Below are positions 8,853 to 16,502 of a stretch of 44,641 nt of DNA, in pieces. The notes under the pieces were generated by a model that did not search any database, was not told where the DNA came from, and saw only the letters and a list, made by a program, of their open reading frames with translations. The stretch lies in the NCBI GenBank assembly GCA_035500775.1, contig DATJWY010000291.1, positions 1-44,641 on the forward strand. The letters run 5' to 3'. The stretch comes from DATJWY01 sp035500775 (GTDB lineage Bacteria; Pseudomonadota; Alphaproteobacteria; Acetobacterales; Acetobacteraceae). Position 1 is the stretch's first letter, and the number at the start of each line of letters is the position of its first letter. The position numbers and the translations under genes were made by a program.

Positions 8853-9868
8853 CGTCCGCTCAGCAGCGCGAGGCCCGAAAGCACCGCCTGTTTCTTGTCG
8901 AGGTTGAACCGCTCGGTTTCGTCCTGGAGTCGGGTCAGCGCGTGCCACACGTCGCCCCAGGCATCAAGGGGGCGCAGGGAGACAAGCCGGGCCTGCCCCG
9001 CATCGGCCTCCCCCCGCAGCACGGCCCGCACCGCGGAAGCGATGGCGCCGCGCAACAAGGTCATGAAGGTCTCGAACGCATCCTCGCCGCGCCCGAGCTT
9101 GTCCGCCACCGCATAACCGCGCAAGGGCGGCATGTCCGGCAGCGCATCGACCACCTCGCCGACCAGCGCCGCGAGCGCCAGCCCGTCGCCCGCCGCCAAG
9201 GTGAGCGCCCGGCCAGGCGCGCCCTCTGCCAGGGCGGCGAGACGCTCCCGCTCCGCCATCCCGGTCTCCGGCAGATAGAGCGCGAGCAGGCGCGCCATGT
9301 CGGCTTGCGTCAGGGCGGAGAGGCGGAGTTGCCGGCAGCGGCTGCGGATGGTGGCCGGCAGGCGGCCGGGGGCGGAGCAGGCGAGCAGCAGCATCGCGCG
9401 CGGCGGCGGCTCCTCCAGCACCTTCAGCAGCGCATTGGCGGAATGGATGTTGAGGTCCTCGGCGCCATCGACGACGACGACCCGCCAGCCGCCTTCCGCC
9501 GGGGTCAGATGCAGGAAGTCCGGAATGGCGCGCACATCCTCGGCGGCGATCGCCTTGCGCATCCGCTTCTTCTTCTCGTCCCACTCGCGCTCGACCGTCA
9601 GCAGGTCGGCATGGGTGCCGGCGGCGACACGGCGGAACACCGGATCAGCGGGGTCGAGGGCCAGCGTCTCGCTCGGACCGGGCGTACCCGCGAGCAGGCG
9701 GCGGGCGAAGCGATAGGCGAGCGTCGCCTTGCCGACGCCCTCGGGCCCGGTGATCAGCCAGGCATGATGCATGCGGCCGCCGCGCAGCGCGTCCAGCATT
9801 TGCCGCTCGGCCTCGTCATGGCCGATCAGCAGCGGGTTCTCGCGCGGTGCGGGCGGCGATTCGCTCAT
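8849..9868 (-). CDS. holB: DNA polymerase III subunit delta'
   Basis: A 339-residue clamp-loader subunit of the AAA+ superfamily. It shows the P-loop GPEGVGKATLAYRFARR (about 41), LLKVLEEPPPRAMLLL (about 150) and the SRC element in TIRSRCRQLRL. It works with the gamma/tau and delta subunits to open the beta clamp at primer termini. It overlaps tmk upstream (ATGA at 9865-9868) and metG downstream. The order tmk-holB-metG-tatD is strongly conserved in alphaproteobacteria, which supports the assignment. Confidence 0.92.
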   Translation of the reverse strand: MSESPPAPRENPLLIGHDEAERQMLDALRGGRMHHAWLITGPEGVGKATLAYRFARRLLAGTPGPSETLALDPADPVFRRVAAGTHADLLTVEREWDEKKKRMRKAIAAEDVRAIPDFLHLTPAEGGWRVVVVDGAEDLNIHSANALLKVLEEPPPRAMLLLACSAPGRLPATIRSRCRQLRLSALTQADMARLLALYLPETGMAERERLAALAEGAPGRALTLAAGDGLALAALVGEVVDALPDMPPLRGYAVADKLGRGEDAFETFMTLLRGAIASAVRAVLRGEADAGQARLVSLRPLDAWGDVWHALTRLQDETERFNLDKKQAVLSGLALLSGR

Positions 9869-10497
9869 GCCGCGGCCGCTGGCCCGGCGAGGGCGCGCAC
9901 CCGCGCGAGGATGCGGGCCGTGACCTCCGCCTCGCTGCCGCCGGCCGGGATCAGGGCGCAGCGTTCCGGGTTGGCGGCCGCGATCTCCCGGAATCCGGCG
10001 GCGACCCGGGCATGGAAATCGCTGCCCAGGCGCTCGTAGCGATCCGGTCCGCCGCCGCGCGCGGCGAGCCGGGGGAGCGCGGTCGCCTCGTCCACGTCGA
10101 GCACGAGGGTCAGGTCCGGCTCCAGGCCGATCACCCCGCGCAGGGTCGCGATCACCGCGCGGTCCGCGCCCTGGCCGTAGCCCTGATAGGCCAGGGTCGA
10201 ATCGCTGTAGCGGTCGCAGATGACCCAGGCGCCGACCTCCAGCGCCGGGCGGATCACCCGCTCGACATGCTCGGCGCGGGCGGCGAAATGCAGCAGGGTC
10301 TCGGCTTTCGCATGCCAGTCATGCCGTCCGGAGAGGAGCAATTCGCGCAGCACCTCGGCGCCGGGCGAGCCGCCCGGCTCCCGGGTGGTCAGCACCCGGA
10401 TGCCCTCTTCCTCCAGAACCGCCGCCAGACGCCGCGCCTGGGTGGTCTTCCCGGCCCCCTCGCCGCCCTCGAAGGTAATGAACCGGCCGCGCGGCAT
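9865..10497 (-). CDS. tmk: Thymidylate kinase
   Basis: A 210-residue dTMP kinase (ATP + dTMP to ADP + dTDP). The P-loop FEGGEGAGKTTQ lies at residues 9-20. The DR motif is in CDRYSDSTLAYQGYG, and the lid region carries ARGGGPDRYE. TREPGGSPGAEVLRELLL is the substrate-binding segment. The start overlaps the stop of the upstream carboxypeptidase by one base (TGATG), and the 3' end overlaps holB, so three genes are translationally chained. Confidence 0.95.
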   Translation of the reverse strand: MPRGRFITFEGGEGAGKTTQARRLAAVLEEEGIRVLTTREPGGSPGAEVLRELLLSGRHDWHAKAETLLHFAARAEHVERVIRPALEVGAWVICDRYSDSTLAYQGYGQGADRAVIATLRGVIGLEPDLTLVLDVDEATALPRLAARGGGPDRYERLGSDFHARVAAGFREIAAANPERCALIPAGGSEAEVTARILARVRALAGPAAAA

Positions 10498-11747
10498 CAG
10501 GTGCCGCTGATGTAATGGGAGAGCACCGCGATCGCCCGCCCGGGCAGGCTGAGCCGCGGCACATCCGCGCCGGCCAGCAGCGGCACCTCCATGGCGGGCA
10601 CACCCTGGCCGCTGACCGAGAGCTTGCCCACCACATCCCCCTTGTTGATCGGGGCCGGGATCGGCGCCTGGTAATCCACGGCGACCCGCGCATGCTGCCG
10701 CCAGTTGCGCGGCAGGGTCAGCGCCAGATCCTTGCCGCCGACCAGCGGCACGCTCGGACGGTCGCCGAGCCAGACCGGCGCATTCTCGACCGTGTCGCCG
10801 GCGGCGAACAGCGTCACGTTCTCGAAGCTGTTGAACGCCCAGTTCATCAGCCGCTGGCTCTCCTCCACGCGGGCCTTGGAGGTCGGCATGCCGTTCAGCA
10901 CCATGATCACGCGGCGGCTGCCATGCTCGGCGCTCCCCACCACGCCGTAGCCACCGGCATCGGTATGGCCGGTCTTGAGGCCGTCCGCGAGGCCGCGCTG
11001 CACCAGCGGGTTGCGGTTGTACTGTTCGATGCCGTTATATTTGTAGTCCTTCTCCGAATCGTAGTGATAATATTCGGGGAAGTCGCGGATGATATGCGTC
11101 GCGAGGGTCGCGATATCCCGGCAGGACATATGATGTTCCGGATCGGGCCAGCCGGTGCAATTGCGGAAGACGGTGTTGGTCATGCCCAACTCGCGCGCCT
11201 TCTGGTTCATCAGCTCGACGAATTGTTCCTCAGAGCCGGCGATGCCTTCGGCCAGCACGATGCAGGCGTCATTGCCGGACTGAATGATCATGCCGCGGAT
11301 CAGGTCCTCGACGAGCACCTGCCCGCCAAGCGGCACGAACATCTTCGAGCCCTGCATGCGCCAGGCCTTCTCGCTCACCGGCAGGGTCTGGTCGAGCCGG
11401 AGCGCGCCGGACTTCAGCTTGCCGTAAACGATGTAGGCGGTCATCAGCTTGGTCATCGACGAGGGCGGCATGATCGCGTCCGCTTGCTTGTCGAGCAGCG
11501 TCGCCCCGGTATTGAAATCGACGATGAAGGCCCATTGCGCGACCGTGTCCATCGGCCCGAGCGGGGTTTCCGCCGGGGTGCCGCTGACGGCGGGGCCGCC
11601 GCCGCCCTCCTCATCGTCCCCGGCGTTCGGGGCCGCGACAGGGGCGTGACGCTGCGGCTCGATATGCGCCTTGCGGGCACGCGCCCAGGCGGAGCCGCCG
11701 GCCAGGGAGGAAGCGCCGGCAAGCAGCAAGAAACGACGGGTGAACAC
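10497..11747 (-). CDS. D-alanyl-D-alanine carboxypeptidase (PBP5/6 type, S11)
   Basis: A 416-residue periplasmic penicillin-binding protein that trims the terminal D-Ala of peptidoglycan stem peptides. Active-site motifs: SxxK as SSMTK (about residue 97), SxN as QSGNDAC, and KTG as LKTGHTDAG. An N-terminal signal RRFLLLAGASSLAGGSAWARA is followed by a Pro/Gly/Glu-rich linker of about 40 residues. The C-terminal PBP5-type beta domain has no obvious terminal amphipathic anchor. GTG at 11747 is preferred: AGAGGG lies upstream, it is 14 bases after the rlpA stop, and it directly precedes the signal peptide. An in-frame ATG at 11783 would overlap rlpA. Called dacF or dacC in related genomes. Confidence 0.9.
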   Translation of the reverse strand: MFTRRFLLLAGASSLAGGSAWARARKAHIEPQRHAPVAAPNAGDDEEGGGGPAVSGTPAETPLGPMDTVAQWAFIVDFNTGATLLDKQADAIMPPSSMTKLMTAYIVYGKLKSGALRLDQTLPVSEKAWRMQGSKMFVPLGGQVLVEDLIRGMIIQSGNDACIVLAEGIAGSEEQFVELMNQKARELGMTNTVFRNCTGWPDPEHHMSCRDIATLATHIIRDFPEYYHYDSEKDYKYNGIEQYNRNPLVQRGLADGLKTGHTDAGGYGVVGSAEHGSRRVIMVLNGMPTSKARVEESQRLMNWAFNSFENVTLFAAGDTVENAPVWLGDRPSVPLVGGKDLALTLPRNWRQHARVAVDYQAPIPAPINKGDVVGKLSVSGQGVPAMEVPLLAGADVPRLSLPGRAIAVLSHYISGT

Positions 11748-11760
11748 GACTTCTGACCCT

Positions 11761-12759
11761 CTATTCGACCACGATCCGTGCATCGGTTACTCCCCTGCTC
11801 AGGGCCTGGTCCAGGGCCGCATCCGCAGCTTGGATATCTGTGAACGGTCCGGCTTCCACGGTGTAGCTTTCCGACCGCCCCATCCGCACCCGCCGGACAC
11901 GAGGGGAAAGGCCGGTCAGCCGCGCCGCCAGCCGGTTCGCGTATTCGAACCGGCCGAACGTGCCGGCGACGATCCAAAGCGAGCCCGGATCGGCCGGCAC
12001 TTGTTCGACCCGCTCCGGCAGCCGGTCCGGCACGGGTTCCGCCGCGTCGGCCGTGCCTGTTTCACCGATAACGGTGGGGCGGGAGGACACGCCGCCGGCG
12101 CCGGGCGGCGGCAGCGCCTCGGCCTGCACGATATCGCGCGGCGCGCTCGCGATCGCGAGCTTGTCCCCGCCCCCGAGTTGTTCGGCGAGTCGGTGGCTGA
12201 GCGCGGCATCTTCCTGCACCCGGACCCGGGCGACTCCGTCCGGAGCGATGCCGAGCAGCGCCGCGGCGCGCTCGGTGAGGCCGATGAGCCGCGCCGGCGA
12301 GGCCGGGCCGCGATCATTCACGCGCACCAGGATGCGCCGGCCGTTCTCCAGATTGGTGACCTGGACGATCGCCGGCAATTGCAGGGTCTGGTGTTGCGCC
12401 GCCAGGGCGGACGGGTCGAAATCCTCCCCGTCCGCCGTCTCCGGCGGATGCTCGCCGATGACGGCCGCGATCCCGGTCGCCGCGTAGGCGAAATCCTCCG
12501 CCGGATAATACCAGACGTCGTCCGCCTGCCAGGCGGAGCCGACCGTGTAGCGGGCCGTGGCCGGAGCGGGTGGCGTGGGCGGATGGTGGTGCAACAGGGT
12601 GCAGCCGGCGAGAGAGAGGCTGCTTGTCAGTAAGGCCAGGGGCGCCGCCCCTGGACCAAGCTGGGGCCTTGAAGCCCCAGACCCCCGATACTTAAGCAAT
12701 TGATTCCAAAGGCTTGGCCTTTGGCGGGGTCCAGGGGCAGCGCCCCTGGCCTTACGCAT
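11761..12759 (-). CDS. rlpA: RlpA-like septal lytic transglycosylase lipoprotein
   Basis: A lipoprotein with a double-psi beta-barrel followed by a C-terminal SPOR domain (about the last 75 residues, from SLWIVAGTFGRFEYANRL). RlpA cleaves peptide-stripped glycan at the septum. Candidate catalytic residues are present: Glu in TADGEDFD, His in AAQHQTLQLP, Asp in VRVNDRGP. The lipobox is LSLAGC. A complete R1 element lies between the start codons and the lipobox and is open in this frame, giving about 41 extra codons. The ATG at 12759 has AAGG 5 bases upstream. Alternatives are GTG at 12774, overlapping the mltB stop, or a TTG inside the element. Confidence 0.8.
   Translation of the reverse strand: MRKARGAAPGPRQRPSLWNQLLKYRGSGASRPQLGPGAAPLALLTSSLSLAGCTLLHHHPPTPPAPATARYTVGSAWQADDVWYYPAEDFAYAATGIAAVIGEHPPETADGEDFDPSALAAQHQTLQLPAIVQVTNLENGRRILVRVNDRGPASPARLIGLTERAAALLGIAPDGVARVRVQEDAALSHRLAEQLGGGDKLAIASAPRDIVQAEALPPPGAGGVSSRPTVIGETGTADAAEPVPDRLPERVEQVPADPGSLWIVAGTFGRFEYANRLAARLTGLSPRVRRVRMGRSESYTVEAGPFTDIQAADAALDQALSRGVTDARIVVE
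12631..12754 (-). repeat. R1 palindromic element copy 3, full length, inside the 5' end of rlpA
   Basis: This is the most complete copy, with perfect 12-bp terminal inverted repeats AAGGCCAGGGGC / GCCCCTGGCCTT. In the minus orientation it carries CCAGGGGC/GCCCCTGG, CCAAAGGC/GCCTTTGG, an AT-rich spacer (CAATTGCTTAAGTAT), CTGGGGC/GCCCCAG and again CCAGGGGC/GCCCCTGG. A TA dinucleotide borders both ends. The minus-strand frame through it contains no stop. Confidence 0.85.
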
Positions 12760-12770
12760 AACGGCCTTGC

Positions 12771-13736
12771 TCACGCTGCGGCGTTGCCGAGCAGACCGAC
12801 CGCCAGGGCGTAGAAATCCGAAGGATTGTAGCGGCGGATCGCCTTGAAATTGGCATAGACCATGTAGGCCTCGCCGCCCGGGCCGTCGGGCAGGAGGACA
12901 GACCCCGGCACGTCGCTGCGCGAGAAGGGGGAGCCGTTGGCGCGGCGCACCCCGAGACGCATCCATTCGCCAAGGGGGCGCGTGGTGTCGCGGCCGGCGA
13001 GCGCGCCGTCGAAACCGGGGGGAATGGCGATCGGCTGCCCCCATGGCTCGCCGCCGCGCCAGCCGCTGCGCGCCAGGTAATTGCCGACCGAGCCCAGCAC
13101 ATCCGGCACGCTGCGCCAGATATCGCGCCGGCCGTCACCGTCGAAATCGACCGCGTAATGCAGGTAGGAACTCGGCATGAATTGCGGCTGGCCCATCGCG
13201 CCCGCCCAGCTCCCCGTCATGCCCGCCGGGGTGACGTCGCCCTGGTCGAGAATGCGGAGCGCGTTGATCAGTTCGCCGCGGAAATAGCTGGCGCGCCTGC
13301 CGTCCCAGGCGAGGGTCGCCAGCGCCCCGACGATGCCGAAATTGCCGGTGCGCCCGCCGAAATTCGATTCGAGCCCCCAGATGCCGATGATCACGCCCGG
13401 ATTGACGCGGAAATGCTGCCAGACCGAGTCGAACCAGGACCGCTGCTGGAGATAGGCGTCGTGCGCGGCGGCGAGGCGCTGTGCCGGCAGCACGCGGGCC
13501 TTGTATTGCGCCCAGGTCAGGGTGAATTCCGGCTGGTGCCGGTCAAGCTCAAGCACGCGCTGAATCGGCGCAACGCCGCGCAGCGCCGCCTCCAGCGTCC
13601 CCGGCGAGATGCCGTCCCGGCGCGCTTCCTCGCGTAAGCCATCGATGAAGGCGGGAAAGGAGGATTGCGCCCGGGCGGAGACCGCAGGCAGGGCAATGGC
13701 GGCGGAGGCCGCGATCAGGCTTCGGCGCGTGAGCAT
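12771..13736 (-). CDS. mltB: Lytic murein transglycosylase (MltB / GH103 family)
   Basis: A 321-residue periplasmic enzyme that cleaves the MurNAc-GlcNAc bond, forming anhydromuramyl ends. The probable catalytic Glu is in IIGIWGLESNFGGRTGNFG (about residue 124). Other family segments are GAMGQPQFMPSSYLHYAVDFDG and DIWRSVPDVLGSVGNYLA. The N-terminus MLTRRSLIAASAAIALPAVSARA is a twin-arginine-like or Sec signal with no lipobox, so it is probably soluble and periplasmic. ATG at 13736 begins directly at this signal. It heads the leftward cluster and is followed immediately by rlpA, another glycan-cleaving protein. Confidence 0.9.
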   Translation of the reverse strand: MLTRRSLIAASAAIALPAVSARAQSSFPAFIDGLREEARRDGISPGTLEAALRGVAPIQRVLELDRHQPEFTLTWAQYKARVLPAQRLAAAHDAYLQQRSWFDSVWQHFRVNPGVIIGIWGLESNFGGRTGNFGIVGALATLAWDGRRASYFRGELINALRILDQGDVTPAGMTGSWAGAMGQPQFMPSSYLHYAVDFDGDGRRDIWRSVPDVLGSVGNYLARSGWRGGEPWGQPIAIPPGFDGALAGRDTTRPLGEWMRLGVRRANGSPFSRSDVPGSVLLPDGPGGEAYMVYANFKAIRRYNPSDFYALAVGLLGNAAA

Positions 13737-13864
13737 GGGTAAGCTGTGCCACAACCGCGAGTATGGCCGCAATCGCCTCCCGCCATGGCCGCCGCTCCGG
13801 GCGGCGGGAACAGGGACCGTTCCCGTTCGGGCGGAGTCACCCGAACAGGGACGGCCGGGCAGCC

Positions 13865-14863
13865 TCAGAACTTGGTCGAGAGGGTGAGCGAGCCGAAATT
13901 GAACAGGCCGCCCTTCTGGCCGTCGAATTCCTGGGTCTGCCAGGTCTGGGTGTAGCTGATGCGGCAGCCGTAGAGCATGACGGCGATACCGGCCTCTATC
14001 TCACCGACATCCCAGACGCGGTGGACGCTCGGGGTATTGCGGCGGAAGGTGCTGCCGTCCAGGGTCACGTCATAGCCGACGGCCTGGCCGTCGACGCCGC
14101 CGAACACGTACCAGGCGAAAGGCCGGGTCGCGACATAGGCATCCGAGCCGTTCAGGCCCGGCTCGATCCGGGACGTGCCGAAATCGCTGTTCAGCCCCTG
14201 GCCGATGCGGAAGATCGCGCCGACTTGTATGTAGTCGCGCAGGTCACCGAGGCCGATCGCCGCCGAGGGCAGCGTATCCGTTTCCAGCCCGTAGGCTTGC
14301 GCGATCGGCAGCCGCCAGGTGCGCTGCTCAAGCACCTCGATCGCGGGCTGGTCCTGGATCTGGTAATGCCAGCCTTTGTTTTGCGTGTCGCCGATGATGC
14401 TGTGGAAACCGTTCTGCACCTGGCGCGCGAGTGAGCTGGGGCCGACCGTGCCGACGGTCAGGTCCAAGAGATCGCGGGTGGTGTCGGTGTCCTGGATCAG
14501 CCCGCCGGTCAGCACCAATTCGCCAGCATAGGGGCGGTCATGTGGATTGGGGATCTCGAGCTGCGTGTCGCGCGGCGTGAATATGGACTGGCGCAGATCA
14601 ATGCTGACGCGCTGCACGCCATCGCCCCAGAGGAAATGCCCGGCATCGGCAAGCGGAGTCGGGAGGGCGTCGGTCGGCGAGGTCCAGCCGATGCGCAGGC
14701 CGCTCGTATAATATTGGTCCGATGTCCCCTTCAGTGTCGAGGCGGCATCGTTTTCGACCTGAAAGGTCCAGATGCTGTTCGGGTCCTGCCGTGGCTCCGC
14801 CCGCGCGACCCCTCCGGCGGCGGGAACGGCGACCAGAACCAGGGCGAGCATCCTGTTCCGCAT
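13865..14863 (-). CDS. lpxR: LpxR-like outer-membrane lipid A deacylase
   Basis: A 332-residue predicted outer-membrane beta-barrel of the DUF2219/LpxR family, which removes the 3'-acyloxyacyl group of lipid A. The signal peptide covers about residues 1-22 (MRNRMLALVLVAVPAAGGVA). LpxR active-site landmarks match: the Asn-Asp pair in QVENDAAS (38-39), Thr in DQYYTSGLRIGW, and the Gln/His pair in ARQVQNGFHSIIGD. The C-terminus ends LSTKF, an aromatic terminal residue as expected for a BAM substrate. ATG at 14863 directly precedes the signal; the frame stays open further upstream but overlaps tRNA-Ser and is unlikely to be used. Activity on this organism's lipid A is inferred. Confidence 0.8.
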   Translation of the reverse strand: MRNRMLALVLVAVPAAGGVARAEPRQDPNSIWTFQVENDAASTLKGTSDQYYTSGLRIGWTSPTDALPTPLADAGHFLWGDGVQRVSIDLRQSIFTPRDTQLEIPNPHDRPYAGELVLTGGLIQDTDTTRDLLDLTVGTVGPSSLARQVQNGFHSIIGDTQNKGWHYQIQDQPAIEVLEQRTWRLPIAQAYGLETDTLPSAAIGLGDLRDYIQVGAIFRIGQGLNSDFGTSRIEPGLNGSDAYVATRPFAWYVFGGVDGQAVGYDVTLDGSTFRRNTPSVHRVWDVGEIEAGIAVMLYGCRISYTQTWQTQEFDGQKGGLFNFGSLTLSTKF

Positions 14864-15005
14864 GGCAGGGATATTTCCTTTCGTTACACGAGGCGTTGTA
14901 CAGGCTCCCATCAGGACGTGAAACCCGCACTGACTCGGAGGAACCACGCACGCGGATGGCTTGTTCGCGCACGGCGGTAAGGCTAGCGTGCCGGCCCTGA
15001 TCCTG

Positions 15006-15095
15006 GGATGGGTGGCCGAGTGGTTTAAGGCAGCGGTCTTGAAAACCGCCGTAGGTGCAAGCCTACCGTGGGTTCGAATCCCACCCCATCCGCCA
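15006..15095 (+). tRNA. tRNA-Ser (anticodon TGA)
   Basis: A 90-nt class II tRNA. The acceptor stem GGATGGG pairs with CCCATCC, and the 3' CCA is encoded (15093-15095). The anticodon loop CTTGAAA gives TGA. The long variable arm GTAGGTGCAAGCCTAC and the T-loop GGTTCGAATCC are intact. Confidence 0.97.
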
Positions 15096-15209
15096 GGCAA
15101 TTTAATAAAATCAAACAATTATGAGAATATTCCGCTGTCGTCTCATTCGCGGCCCGTGGCAGGCTCGACACACTATCAGGCTCCCCCTGCCCCTGGTTAA
15201 CGTCCAGGC

Positions 15210-15758
15210 ATGAGCACGCATGATCACGATGACGACGAGGACGGGCCGGAAGCCCGTTCGCTGCCGCCGGCAATCCGCCACTACCTGACCCCAGAGGGCT
15301 TCGCCCGCATGCAAGCGGAACTCCGCACGCTGCTGCGGGAGGAGCGGCCGAAAATCGTCGAAATCGTCTCCTGGGCGGCGGGCAATGGCGACCGCTCGGA
15401 GAACGGCGACTATCTCTACGGCAAGAAGCGCCTGCGGGAGATCGACCGCCGCGTGCGGTTCCTCACCAAGCGACTGGACAAGGCGCGCGTGGTCGATCCC
15501 GCGACCCAGCCGCGCCGCGACCAGGTGTTCTTCGGCGCCACCGTGACCTTCGTGAATGAGCGCGACGAGGAACGCACCGTCACCATTATCGGCGTGGACG
15601 AGGCCGATCTCGCCCGCGGTCAGGTGAGCCTCGCCGCCCCCGTCGCCCGGGCCCTGCTGGGCGCGCGACTCGGCGACGAGGTGCGGCTGCATGCGCCGCA
15701 AGGCGTGGAACTGATCGAGGTGACGGACATCCGCTACCCGGAGCCGGATCGGGCCTGA
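15210..15758 (+). CDS. greB: Transcription elongation factor GreB
   Basis: A 182-residue Gre factor that stimulates RNA cleavage by backtracked RNA polymerase. The N-terminal coiled coil has the acidic tip in NGDRSENGDYLYGKKR, which carries the Asp and Glu that hold the catalytic metal. The C-terminal FKBP-like domain starts near VFFGATVTFVNERDEER, and the YGKKRLREIDRR run is typical of GreB rather than GreA. There is an extra acidic N-terminal tail (HDHDDDEDGPEA). ATG at 15210 is the only good start. Two GC-rich hairpins (TCCGGC/GCCGGA and GACGCGGCG/CGCCGCGTC, ending at 15798) follow the stop but lack a T-tract. Confidence 0.92.
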   Translation: MSTHDHDDDEDGPEARSLPPAIRHYLTPEGFARMQAELRTLLREERPKIVEIVSWAAGNGDRSENGDYLYGKKRLREIDRRVRFLTKRLDKARVVDPATQPRRDQVFFGATVTFVNERDEERTVTIIGVDEADLARGQVSLAAPVARALLGARLGDEVRLHAPQGVELIEVTDIRYPEPDRA

Positions 15759-15983
15759 TCCGGCTTCAGGGCCGGAGACGCGGCGGCCGCGCCGCGTCCG
15801 GCGCCGGACAGACATTACCGCGTCGTTAATTGGCGGCGCCGCCGTGTCGTCTGGTAACAAAGTCTTTTTTCACAATGACTTAATCGGTTTATCTGAGATT
15901 TCGCATGGTTCTGTTACACCCCATCGCGACGGCCATGCCGCCCGGTGTGATCCAGAGGCTAAAAGAGAATTACCTTGGGCAGC

Positions 15984-16325
15984 ATGATCCGTGCGCGCAG
16001 CCGTGTTCGCTCTGATGGCGACTGGCGAGGTCGACAGATCTCGCCACGGGATTGCGAGATCCTCGCGAATATCGTCGCCTCCTGGCCAGGCGAATGGACC
16101 GCCGAATTCGAGCAGGACTACACGGGCGATACCTCCGCCGTGCTGTTGCCCGAGCATGACGACGAGCCAAGCTTCCTGCTGTATCGCGAGGGGGCCGTCA
16201 TCCGCGTCAGCGCGTGCTTCGAGGATACGCCGACCCAGCTCGGCGCCTTCGTGACGCTGGCCGCGGCGGTGGACTGCATCCGCGCCAGCACCCGATTCGG
16301 CATCCGCCGGGCGCTGTGCAACTGA
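15984..16325 (+). CDS. Small hypothetical protein, about 113 residues
   Basis: I do not recognise this protein. It is acidic and soluble, with no signal or membrane segment. It has a run of alternating hydrophobic and charged residues (SAVLLPEHDDEPSFLLYREGAVIRVS) suggesting a small beta-rich fold, then a helix rich in Ala/Val. Its composition matches coding DNA of this genome, and the upstream 130 bases are AT-richer, as expected for a promoter. The start is ambiguous: ATG at 15984, or TTG at 15975, which is better spaced from AAAAGAGAAT. Confidence 0.55.
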   Translation: MIRARSRVRSDGDWRGRQISPRDCEILANIVASWPGEWTAEFEQDYTGDTSAVLLPEHDDEPSFLLYREGAVIRVSACFEDTPTQLGAFVTLAAAVDCIRASTRFGIRRALCN

Positions 16326-16502
16326 GAGTGCCGGGGCGGCTCAGGGCGGCGGCGCGCAAAGCCAAAACCCCGCACCGATGGCCCGTCGATACGGGGCGCT
16401 CAAGGCTGCCGGGCGATGGCTCGCCGGCGGTGCCGGTCGGTTGCCCAATCCGTTACGGTAGAATTACTATCAGACCTCTCGCGCCTAAAGAGAGGAGCGC
16501 CC

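Noticed and set aside
15755..15798. Hairpins after greB as an intrinsic terminator
   Set aside because: Stems are strong but no T-tract follows on the plus strand, so I mention them only under greB.
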